This document shows, one piece after another, positions 6,778-13,834 of a stretch of DNA of 16,936 nucleotides (its first letter is position 1; every line of letters begins with the position of its first letter). This DNA is from CAYWTX01 sp964461295 (GTDB lineage: Bacteria; Planctomycetota; Phycisphaerae; SM23-33). Where the stretch lies: positions 1 to 16,936 of the forward strand of contig CAYWTX010000519.1 of NCBI GenBank assembly GCA_964461295.1, given 5' to 3'. The translations under genes and the position numbers were made by a program. The notes below the pieces were generated by a model that saw only the letters and a list, made by a program, of their open reading frames with translations, was not told where the DNA came from and did not search any database.

Positions 6778-7742
6778 TCCAGAACTGCGCGTAGGAGATC
6801 GACTCGCTTCATTATAAGCTTGAGCGTAAAGTCCAACCGCCTCTTCGTCAACTGGTACCGCGGCGCGACGGGAATCTCCAGGAGCGGGACCAATCTCGCC
6901 TGAAGGTCCTCGAGGCGAAACTCCAGCGTGGCCAAGACCACCTGCTTCGTCTCCGGGTAGGCGATTGCGTAACGCTTCACGAATCCATGGAAACTCATCG
7001 GGCATTCGTCGTCGAGGTTCCACCGCATGTGGTGCTTGGCCTGCTTGGGGCTGGTCAGGTACCGCAGCAAGTACGCTTGATCCTCGAACTTGTCGAACCG
7101 CTCCTCCCTTTGCTCGTATGCCAAGGCCGTACCATTGTCGAAGGCGGGGGAGAACCTGGGACAAGGCTGAGACACGCCCGGTTCTTGGAGAACGATTCCC
7201 CAGTTCTCCTGATGACGATCGGTGTTGCCGATCACTGCGTCGAAAGTCAACACTTGGGCCCAGTGCGTCAGTACGCTCCGTTGGTTGTCCACCGTTAGGG
7301 GTGGTAAGAACCAATCCAGAATGCTCTGCAAGTTGTGCTGTATTCCTTTGTCGTAGTCGAATCCAGGAATAGTGGGTCCAATGAGGAGCGAACCCACTAT
7401 GTACCGCTCGCCAGGCCCGTAGAACCACTCAATCAAAGCACCGCAAACCGCCTCGTCAGGCTTCTCGATATTGGTGAGGCCTACGTAAGCAGGCGGGACT
7501 GGCACTCCCATCACCTGACCGATCCGATATGCCATTACCTCCATCCAGAACTGCCAAGGCGCCCAACTGCGGCTTTGCTTGAACAGGTACCGCCACGCCG
7601 GCCGCAAGGGCGATGCTCCCACGTCCGCTGGAGAGAAGTATGCGGATTTCACCCGGGTGCCTTCGGGGTAAAGCCCCTTGTCATAGGACTCATCCGGCGC
7701 CCACGCATCAATGCAGATGACCTTGTTCCAGTCCTCGCCCAT
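6774..7742 (-). CDS. Short HipA-like Ser/Thr kinase (HipA C-terminal core)
   Basis: A 322-residue kinase of the HipA fold, shorter than classical HipA (about 440) because it lacks the N-terminal subdomain. Key residues are a likely ATP-binding Lys55 in WRYLFKQSRS with Glu68 in the following helix, the catalytic loop GNTDRHQENWGIV (172-184, Asp175 and Asn180), and the metal-binding SPAFDNGTAL (198-207, Asp202). The kinase core therefore looks intact. HipA phosphorylates glutamyl-tRNA synthetase; HipT-type short kinases phosphorylate other tRNA synthetases, so a growth-arrest role is plausible but unproven. The ATG at 7742 is chosen over a TTG at 7787; TACCAT lies 9 nt upstream. No HipB-like helix-turn-helix gene is adjacent. 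GC is clearly lower than in the flanks (47% at 7321-7380), a sign of transfer. Confidence 0.82.
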   Translation of the reverse strand: MGEDWNKVICIDAWAPDESYDKGLYPEGTRVKSAYFSPADVGASPLRPAWRYLFKQSRSWAPWQFWMEVMAYRIGQVMGVPVPPAYVGLTNIEKPDEAVCGALIEWFYGPGERYIVGSLLIGPTIPGFDYDKGIQHNLQSILDWFLPPLTVDNQRSVLTHWAQVLTFDAVIGNTDRHQENWGIVLQEPGVSQPCPRFSPAFDNGTALAYEQREERFDKFEDQAYLLRYLTSPKQAKHHMRWNLDDECPMSFHGFVKRYAIAYPETKQVVLATLEFRLEDLQARLVPLLEIPVAPRYQLTKRRLDFTLKLIMKRVDLLRAVLE

Positions 7743-7751
7743 CAAGGCGGA

Positions 7752-7757
7752 ATGGTA
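7752..7757 (-). promoter_or_regulatory. Candidate -10 box of the kinase/HIRAN pair
   Basis: Minus-strand TACCAT ends 9 nt before the ATG at 7742, the same hexamer as upstream of the permease. No convincing -35 at 17 nt. If used, the cassette would have its own nearly leaderless promoter in the 87-nt gap after nadK; otherwise it is read through from nadK. Confidence 0.3.
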
Positions 7758-7829
7758 GCCGATTCGCACCAGAATAGCCGCCGCCAATCTGGAAGCGGCA
7801 GGGGTGCTCGTGCCGGGCGCGCAGCCAAT

Positions 7830-8702
7830 CTACGCCTGTCTGGCGATCTCTCCGCCGGTGTGGTGGGGGCTGCTGCCCCACTGGAGCTTGCTCGCCAGGG
7901 TGTGGAAGAACGGCCTGCCGGGGTGCGACACGATGCGGAGACAGCGCTCGTGGCGGCGGACCTCGACGACGTCGCCATCGCGGAGTTGGGCGCTCACCTG
8001 GCCGTCGACGATGACGGCGGAGCCGGAGTTCACCCGCACGGCCGTGATGCGGATGGCCAGCGCGATGTGTACCGTAATGGGGCGAAGCGACAGCGAGTGG
8101 GGCGCGACGGGGGTGATGGCGACGGCTTGGAGGCCGGGCTCGAGGATCGGCCCGCCGGCGGACATATTGTAGCCGGTGGAGCCGGTGGGCGTGGCGATGA
8201 CGAGGCCGTCGCCACAGTAGCGGGCGACGTGCTCGTTGCCGCGTGCGACGTCCAGGTCGATCATGCGGAAGGGCTGGCCGGCGGCGATGGCGACGTCGTT
8301 GGCGACGGGGCTGGCGAAGGCGGCGGCGCCATCGCGCAGCACGCGGCAGCAGAGCATGATGCGCTCGGAGATGGGCACCTGCCCGGCGAGGATGGCGGCC
8401 AGGTGCTTCTTCATATGCTCGACGTTGAATTCGGCGAGAAACCCGAGTTTGCCCATGTTCACGCCGAGCAGGGGGATGCAGTGGTCGGCCAGGGCCCGTG
8501 CCGCGGCCAGCAGCGTGCCATCGCCGCCGAACACGATGCACAGGTCGGCCCCGCCGGCGGCCGCGGCGGCCACGTCGCGGCCGCAGGGCAGCACGCCAAG
8601 CACCTCGCCCTGCTTGCCGAACCAGGGCAGCAGGGCGTCGATCTGCTCGGCGACGCCGGGCTTGTCCATGTTGCCCAGGATGAGCATCTTCTTGTCGGGC
8701 AT
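7830..8702 (-). CDS. nadK: NAD kinase
   Basis: A 290-residue ATP-NAD kinase that phosphorylates NAD to NADP in the cytoplasm. It has the complete signature set: FGGDGT at 58-63 with the catalytic Asp61, NMGKLGFL at 82-89, NDVAI at 135-139, and DGLVIATPTGSTGYNMSAGGP at 165-185. Length is normal for the bacterial family. The start is the ATG at 8702-8700, preceded by a TAGAAT box only 6 nt upstream and no Shine-Dalgarno sequence, suggesting a leaderless mRNA. It is divergent from the glycyl radical enzyme and is followed after 87 nt by the kinase/HIRAN pair in the same direction. Nothing looks broken. Confidence 0.95.
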   Translation of the reverse strand: MPDKKMLILGNMDKPGVAEQIDALLPWFGKQGEVLGVLPCGRDVAAAAAGGADLCIVFGGDGTLLAAARALADHCIPLLGVNMGKLGFLAEFNVEHMKKHLAAILAGQVPISERIMLCCRVLRDGAAAFASPVANDVAIAAGQPFRMIDLDVARGNEHVARYCGDGLVIATPTGSTGYNMSAGGPILEPGLQAVAITPVAPHSLSLRPITVHIALAIRITAVRVNSGSAVIVDGQVSAQLRDGDVVEVRRHERCLRIVSHPGRPFFHTLASKLQWGSSPHHTGGEIARQA

Positions 8703-8708
8703 GGGGAC

Positions 8709-8714
8709 ATTCTA
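8709..8714 (-). promoter_or_regulatory. -10 box of nadK with leaderless spacing
   Basis: Minus-strand TAGAAT (five of six consensus positions) ends 6 nt before the nadK ATG. At 17 nt further upstream is only a poor -35 match (GTGGCG, 8732-8737). The surrounding string GCGCGGTAG..TGT recurs upstream of murA (GCGCGGTAGGGTGT, about 16483-16496). Confidence 0.4.
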
Positions 8715-8822
8715 CCGCGCGCGGCCGGCGACGCCACGGGATGGGGTGAGGAATCTCCGCTGTGTACGACGGGGGCGGCTGTGTTCCCAACGCCGGGGCG
8801 GATTTCCGAACCGCGCACCGGC

Positions 8823-8851
8823 TTGGCGAGGCCGGGCGGGTCTGGTAGTGT
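8823..8851 (+). promoter_or_regulatory. Candidate promoter of the glycyl radical enzyme
   Basis: TTGGCG (8823-8828), a 17-nt spacer and TAGTGT (8846-8851, preceded by TGG) precede the ATG at 8858 by 6 nt, repeating the short-leader layout seen at nadK. The -35 matches four of six positions and the -10 only three. Confidence 0.3.
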
Positions 8852-8857
8852 CTTGGC

Positions 8858-10960
8858 ATGGTCGCCGATGAGGAACGCATATCGACCTTGCGGGGGCGAT
8901 GCCTCTCACGCAAGCACGCCCTTCGCCAGCGGCTTGACGTTGTGGCTGCACAGTCCCTGCGCGACTCGGAAGGCGTCGCCTCCTGGCAGGTGCGGAAGGG
9001 CCTGCAAACCCGCAGCCAACTTTCGGCCATCCGTTTCGCGGTGGACGACCTGGAATTGCTGATGGGGCGGCTGGCGCCGGAGGGGCCGCAGGAAGCGGAC
9101 CTGAAAGATGCCCGGAGCTACCTGGACAAGTTCCCGCCGGCCCCAGGGCAGTCCGGGCACTGCCAGTTGGACCTTTCGCGGGCGTTTGAGCACGGCCTGG
9201 ACGCGACCGCGGCCGAGTTGCGCCAGCGGTTGACCGGGGCCTCCGGCGCCCAGGCGGAGGTGTACGAGTCATTTCTGTACGCGCTGGAAGGCTTCAGCCA
9301 ACTGTTGGAGAACGCGGCCGAAGCCGCTGAGGCGGCGATGCCAGGGCAGGGCGCTGCCCGCCGCGGCGAGTTGGCCGAGATGGCGGAATCGTGCCGGCGG
9401 ATCGCCCACCACAAGCCGCGGACTTTCCTGGACGGGCTGCACCTCGTCTGGCTGGCGGACTTCTCGCTGATGGCCATCGGGCAGGCGAGTCTTGTGGTGC
9501 CCGGGCACCTGGACCGCGTCCTTTGGCCGCTCTATCAGGCCGACATCCAGCACGGGCGGCTGACGCGGGAGAGGGCCCTGGTGCTGCTGGAGTGCCTGTA
9601 CCTGCTGATCAACGAACTGGTGGGGGACGGCCTGGCGATGTCAGTGATGGTCGGCGGGCGCGACGCCGCCGGCAACGACGTCACCAACGATTTGTCGTAC
9701 CTGTGCCTGGAGGCCATCCGCCGCACGGGCCTGGTCTACCCGACGGTGGCCGTGTGCTGGCACGAGGCCACTCCCAAAGGGCTTGCCGACCTGGCGATCG
9801 ACCTTGTTGCCGAAGGATACGCCACGCCGGCGTTCTTCGGCGACCAGACCATACAGGAGGGGCTTGCCCGGCTGGGTTGCCCGCCCCAGGACGCCTGCAA
9901 CTACATCAACTCAACGTGCGTGGAGATCACTCCCGTGGGGGCCAGCAACGTGTGGGTGGCCTCGCCGTACTTCAACACGTGCGGGCTGCTGCTGGAGGAA
10001 CTGGCCGCACAGGCCGCCTCCGGCCCGGCGGCGACGTTCGAGGAGTTCCTCGCCGCCTATGAACGGCGCCTGGCGGACAAGATCGCCTCCGAGGCGGCCG
10101 TGCAGAACCAGTGGCGTCGCCAGCGGCGAGAGCATGGCCGCAAGCCGCTCCAGGGCCTGTTCACCCGCAGTTGCATCGAGCGTGGGCGCGACATCGACGA
10201 TGGCGGGGCCGAGTACAATTGGGTGGAATGCTCCTTCGTGGGGATCGCCAACCTGGCCGATTCGCTCCATGCCATTCGCGAGGAGGTGTACGACCGTGGC
10301 ACGCTGAGTCTGGCTGAACTGAAGGCCGCGCTGGACGCCAACTTCGCCGGCCAGGAGCCGTTGCGTCAGCGCCTGCTCCAGGGATGCCCGAAGTACGGCA
10401 ACCAGTGCGAGGCGGTGGATTCGTTGGTGGCCGGGGTGGTGACGTTCTGCGTGGACCAGTGTCGCCGGCAGCGTATGGAGCCGGACGGGGCGCATTTCGT
10501 GCCCGGCATGTTCACGTGGGTCATGCACCAGCGGTTGGGCACGTGCACCGGCGCCACGCCGGACGGTCGGCAGACCGGGCAGCCGTTCGCCGACGGCGGC
10601 GGGCCGGCCCAGGGGCGGGAACGGCGCGGGCCGACGGCGGCGGTCCTGTCGACGGTGTCGTGGGATCACTCGCCGATGATCGGCGGCCTGGCGTACAACA
10701 TGAAGTTCAGCCGAAAGCTGCTGGGCACGCCCGAGGCACGCCGGCGGCTGGGGGACCTGGTGGAGGTGTACCTGCGGCTTGGGGGTTTTGAAGCGCAGAT
10801 CAACGTGGTGGACGCCGCCACGTTGCGGGCCGCGAAGGCCGACCCCGAACCGTACCGCGACCTGGTGGTGCGGATCGGAGGCTACTGCGATTACTTCACC
10901 CGCCAGACGCCGGAGATGCAGGATGAGATCATCGCGCGGACGGAGTTTGACGCGGTCTGA
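8858..10960 (+). CDS. Glycyl radical enzyme (pyruvate formate-lyase family), single-Cys lyase/dehydratase type
   Basis: A 700-residue oxygen-sensitive radical enzyme. The thiyl-radical cysteine is Cys354 in INSTCVEITPVG with the adjacent Glu356. The C-terminal glycyl radical loop reads VVRIGGYCDYF, with Gly675 as the expected radical site, followed by PEMQDEIIARTE. Other family marks are GCPKYGN (509-515) and ATPDGRQTGQPFADG (566-580) with GPTAAVLSTVSW. A single Cys followed by Val-Glu is the pattern of the dehydratase/eliminase branch (glycerol dehydratase and relatives), whereas pyruvate formate-lyase has two adjacent Cys. The N-terminal third is divergent and the substrate cannot be read from sequence. 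No radical-SAM activating enzyme gene lies in the window, although such genes are often adjacent. The gene has its own divergent promoter region and ends in front of a 107-nt hairpin. Confidence 0.88.
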   Translation: MVADEERISTLRGRCLSRKHALRQRLDVVAAQSLRDSEGVASWQVRKGLQTRSQLSAIRFAVDDLELLMGRLAPEGPQEADLKDARSYLDKFPPAPGQSGHCQLDLSRAFEHGLDATAAELRQRLTGASGAQAEVYESFLYALEGFSQLLENAAEAAEAAMPGQGAARRGELAEMAESCRRIAHHKPRTFLDGLHLVWLADFSLMAIGQASLVVPGHLDRVLWPLYQADIQHGRLTRERALVLLECLYLLINELVGDGLAMSVMVGGRDAAGNDVTNDLSYLCLEAIRRTGLVYPTVAVCWHEATPKGLADLAIDLVAEGYATPAFFGDQTIQEGLARLGCPPQDACNYINSTCVEITPVGASNVWVASPYFNTCGLLLEELAAQAASGPAATFEEFLAAYERRLADKIASEAAVQNQWRRQRREHGRKPLQGLFTRSCIERGRDIDDGGAEYNWVECSFVGIANLADSLHAIREEVYDRGTLSLAELKAALDANFAGQEPLRQRLLQGCPKYGNQCEAVDSLVAGVVTFCVDQCRRQRMEPDGAHFVPGMFTWVMHQRLGTCTGATPDGRQTGQPFADGGGPAQGRERRGPTAAVLSTVSWDHSPMIGGLAYNMKFSRKLLGTPEARRRLGDLVEVYLRLGGFEAQINVVDAATLRAAKADPEPYRDLVVRIGGYCDYFTRQTPEMQDEIIARTEFDAV

Positions 10961-10970
10961 GGGGCACGAG

Positions 10971-11077
10971 GGCCTGGTTCAATTGTGACCAGTGACTGGG
11001 TAACACTTCCCTCCCAGCCCGAAGGGGCGACAGAAAGCACGCAACGCGGAAAGTGTCACCCCTATTTGAACCAGGCC
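10971..11077. repeat. 107-nt inverted-repeat element (REP/MITE-like or bidirectional terminator)
   Basis: Outer arms GGCCTGGTTCAA (10971-10982) and TTGAACCAGGCC (11066-11077) are perfectly complementary over 12 nt. Inner arms GGGTAACACTTCC (10998-11010) and GGAAAGTGTCACCC (11048-11061) pair with one mismatch and one bulge. A small GCCC-GAA-GGGGC hairpin lies near the apex. ACGAGGG occurs at 10966-10972 and again at 11081-11087, a possible but not flush direct repeat. The element fills most of the 152-nt gap between two convergent genes; the rest shows no gene. Confidence 0.65.
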
Positions 11078-11112
11078 GGAACGAGGGGAGGCAGCGCCGC
11101 GGGGCGTCGCGG

Positions 11113-12324
11113 CTACTTCGGCGGCAGCAGGTCGGCCAGGTCTGCGGCGTGGGAGGCGACGTAGGCTTCGCGATCGGCGCGGATACGGGCGAGGTGGGCG
11201 TCGATGTTTGCGGCGGTGATTCGCTGGCCAAGATGGCCCAACTCCGGATTGCCCGTGGCGGCGGACGGCGCCAGGATGCGGTGGAGGAGAAGCTCCCCGA
11301 AGGCAGGGGTGAAGTGGGTCTGGTCGTAATGGTACTGCATGTGCGGGCTGGCGGCGGAATCGGGCGGGATTGCCTCGGTGTTGTACCGGCCGTAGTCGCA
11401 CAGGTCCCATAGCACGAGCGGCTCGTGGGCGGTTGCTGCGGCGTTTTCCTCGTTCACGAGGCGAGCGATCGCTCGCTTCCAGTTCTCGTAGTCATTCCAC
11501 TTGCCGGCAGCGCGCAGGGCCTCCAGGCCCATCGCGTGGATGGGTGGGAAGGCCAGGTAGAGGCGTATGTCGTCGCGGCGGCAGGTGCGGATCAGTTCGC
11601 CGAATTGGCCGAGGGCCGGTTCGCTCAGGCGGTACGCGCTCGGGCGGGCGCCGGCGGAAGCGGCCAGTTGGCGCTTCACCGCGAGGCGAAAACCCATTGC
11701 GGCCAGTTTCTCGGGCACGGCGTGCCCGAGTGCGGGGAACGGCTGGCGCGGCTGACTGCCCATCGTCCGGCCCAGCGTGCGGAAGGAGCACTCGACGGCG
11801 TCCCAGCCGATGAGGTTCCCGACGTGGTATTCCCACGCGCGACGGCTGGGGTCGAAGCGGCTCTTGGCGAAGTCCTCGTTGGCGGGGCTTCGCGAGGCAT
11901 CGAAGGCCGGGAAGTCGACGAAGAAGATCACGGTGCGAAGCGGCATGCACCGGCGGGCGAGTTGGAAGACATGGAACGCTTCGTGCATGGTCGCCCCAGC
12001 CAGGCCGAGGTTGAGGGCGCGGCGGCCGGCAAGGGCGGGGCCGATGGGGTCGATGCCCACTTCGACTCGAGAGGAACCCAGGACGATGGTTTCGGCGGTT
12101 TCGTGCTTGACCATCTCGGCCTTGGTGATGCGGTTCCCGCCGGTAGGCTTGGCGGAGTCGAGCGTGGGGCTGGCCAGAACGCGGTAGGCGCGGTAGGGGT
12201 CCACGAGCAGGTTGATGGCCGCCACCGCGGCCAGCAGGTCGAGGGCGGTGACGGCGAACGCAAGCAGGTAGCGTCGTGTGCGACGCATGGGGCGGCTTGA
12301 TGGATTGTTTGCGTTCTCGTGCAT
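11113..12324 (-). CDS. SGNH/AlgJ-like membrane-anchored protein partnering the MBOAT acyltransferase
   Basis: A 403-residue protein with one N-terminal membrane helix (about residues 18-41) and an extracytoplasmic domain. VLGSSRVEVGI (81-91) carries the GSS motif expected for an SGNH-type nucleophile (Ser84 or Ser85), followed by LNLGLAGATMHEAFHVF. Near the end, YDQTHFTP supplies an Asp-x-x-His pair at about 334 and 337. This triad layout is typical of the AlgJ/AlgX/DltD-like partners that take an acyl group from an MBOAT protein and place it on a polysaccharide. The start ATG lies 1 nt after the MBOAT stop, so the two are coupled. An upstream in-frame extension to 12357 overlaps the MBOAT end and is not favoured. 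The polymer is unknown; family membership is by motif, not close similarity to AlgJ. Confidence 0.75.
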   Translation of the reverse strand: MHENANNPSSRPMRRTRRYLLAFAVTALDLLAAVAAINLLVDPYRAYRVLASPTLDSAKPTGGNRITKAEMVKHETAETIVLGSSRVEVGIDPIGPALAGRRALNLGLAGATMHEAFHVFQLARRCMPLRTVIFFVDFPAFDASRSPANEDFAKSRFDPSRRAWEYHVGNLIGWDAVECSFRTLGRTMGSQPRQPFPALGHAVPEKLAAMGFRLAVKRQLAASAGARPSAYRLSEPALGQFGELIRTCRRDDIRLYLAFPPIHAMGLEALRAAGKWNDYENWKRAIARLVNEENAAATAHEPLVLWDLCDYGRYNTEAIPPDSAASPHMQYHYDQTHFTPAFGELLLHRILAPSAATGNPELGHLGQRITAANIDAHLARIRADREAYVASHAADLADLLPPK

Positions 12325-12325
12325 A

Positions 12326-13807
12326 TCAGAACTGCCAGTAGATGAAGTTGCTGGCACCGCCGAGTTTCATCAGGACGTACACGGCCGCGATGGCCATGAC
12401 GCACGCGACGGCGCGTGCGGGCCGCCAGCGGAGCTTTCGCGGCAGCGCGGCGGCGTCGGGGCCTTCGTTGGCTGCGAATGCGGGCTTGAACGACGCCATC
12501 CACTGCTGGGTGTTGGGGGCCAGGAGCACCCATGCGAGCAGGGCCAGGCACAGCAGGGCGGGCGAGGCGCTCCTGATCGTCGTAGCAAAGTCCAGGCCGT
12601 GGAGGCCTGCCATTGCCGAGAGCATCCGCCATGCGGACCCCAAGTCGGCGGCGCGGAAGAACACCCACGCGGCCAGGACGGCGAGGAACGTGGCGGCCCA
12701 GGCGGCGGCACGGCCTGCGCGGCTGGGTGGAGCGGTCGCGCCGCGCCAAGCGCGCCCCCGCAGGGCCCGCCAGCCGTGGTTGATGCACAGGTACGCGCCG
12801 TGCAGACCGCCCCACGCGACGAACGTCCAGCCGGCGCCGTGCCAGAGCCCGCCGATCAGCATGGTGAGCATGAGGTTGACGTACCGGCGCGGTTTGCCTT
12901 TGCGGTTGCCGCCCAGCGGGATGTAGAGGTAATCGCGCAGGAACCGCGACAGCGTCATGTGCCACCGCCGCCAGAACTCCACGATGTTCGTCGCCTTGTA
13001 GGGCGAGGCGAAGTTCAGCGGCAGGCGGATGCCCACCACCCGCCCCAGGCCGATGGCCATGTCGCTGTAGCCGGAGAAGTCGAAGTAGATCTGCAGCGTG
13101 TAGGCCAGCGCGGCCAGCCAGGCGTCGGCGAAGGTCGGCACGGCCCCGCCCGCGGCGGCGCCGAACACCACGTTGGCCATCGGGGCGAGCTGGTCGGCGA
13201 TGGCGACCTTCTTCACCATGCCGATCACGAAGATGGTCAGGCCCACCGAGAAGTTGCTCGCCCGCGGCCGGCCGAAGTCGTCGGCCAGCAGTTGTGGCAA
13301 CATCTGGTCGTGGTAGACGATGGGACCGGCGGTGAGCTTTGGGAAGAAAGTGATGAACAGGGCGTAGCGCAGGGCGTCGCGGGGGCGGGCGGCGGCACGG
13401 TAGACGTCGACGAGGTAGGCGATCTGCTGGAACGTGTAGAACGAGATGCCCAGAGGCAGGGCGATCTGGCCGAGGCGGCCGAGGCCGAGGTTGTCGGCGA
13501 TGAAGTTGGCGTACTTGTAGTAGCCGAGGAAGGCGACGTTGCCGGCGACGCCCGCGGCAAGGACGAGCTTGCGCCACAGCGCGGGCAGCGGGCGGCCCAG
13601 CAGCACGCCGAAAAGGTAGTTGGCGGCCACTGACGCGAGGATGGGCGGCAGCAGGCGTGCGGGGTCGTCCCAGCAGCAGAACGTCAGCGAGGCCGCGGCG
13701 AGCCACGCCAGAGCGGCCCATCGCCCGCCCAGCCGCGCGGCGAGGTAGAACGCCGCCACCACCGCAGGCAGGAAGAGGAGAACGAACTGATACGTTGTGA
13801 AGAGCAC
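12326..13807 (-). CDS. AlgI-type MBOAT O-acyltransferase
   Basis: A 493-residue polytopic membrane protein of the AlgI/DltB-like MBOAT family, which moves acyl groups (usually acetyl) across the membrane for polysaccharide O-acylation. Landmarks in order are an N-terminus LFTTYQFVLLFLP typical of AlgI, LGYYKYANF (94-102), PLGISFYTFQ (118-127), FFPKLTAGPI, YFDFSGYSDMAIGLG (241-255), EFWRRWHMTLSRFLRDYLYI (277-296), PLGGNRKG, and GGLWHGAGWTF with the expected catalytic His323. The start is a GTG at 13807, chosen because it gives the canonical AlgI beginning. It follows the propeller gene after 27 nt and precedes the SGNH partner by 1 nt, forming an acylation pair. No polymer synthase, export or epimerase gene is present in the window, so the substrate is open. 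Confidence 0.92.
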   Translation of the reverse strand: MLFTTYQFVLLFLPAVVAAFYLAARLGGRWAALAWLAAASLTFCCWDDPARLLPPILASVAANYLFGVLLGRPLPALWRKLVLAAGVAGNVAFLGYYKYANFIADNLGLGRLGQIALPLGISFYTFQQIAYLVDVYRAAARPRDALRYALFITFFPKLTAGPIVYHDQMLPQLLADDFGRPRASNFSVGLTIFVIGMVKKVAIADQLAPMANVVFGAAAGGAVPTFADAWLAALAYTLQIYFDFSGYSDMAIGLGRVVGIRLPLNFASPYKATNIVEFWRRWHMTLSRFLRDYLYIPLGGNRKGKPRRYVNLMLTMLIGGLWHGAGWTFVAWGGLHGAYLCINHGWRALRGRAWRGATAPPSRAGRAAAWAATFLAVLAAWVFFRAADLGSAWRMLSAMAGLHGLDFATTIRSASPALLCLALLAWVLLAPNTQQWMASFKPAFAANEGPDAAALPRKLRWRPARAVACVMAIAAVYVLMKLGGASNFIYWQF

Positions 13808-13834
13808 GAGTCTGCCTGGTTCGTTCCAAGGCCG

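Noticed and set aside
6022..7428. A single 468-codon protein covering the HIRAN gene and half of the kinase gene
   Set aside because: The upstream part is an off-frame shadow of the kinase, which has intact catalytic motifs in its own frame; the ATGA overlap gives a natural start for the HIRAN gene. No frameshift is needed.
8858..10960. Reading the glycyl radical enzyme as pyruvate formate-lyase
   Set aside because: It has one Cys followed by Val-Glu rather than the adjacent Cys pair of pyruvate formate-lyase, so only the wider family is claimed.
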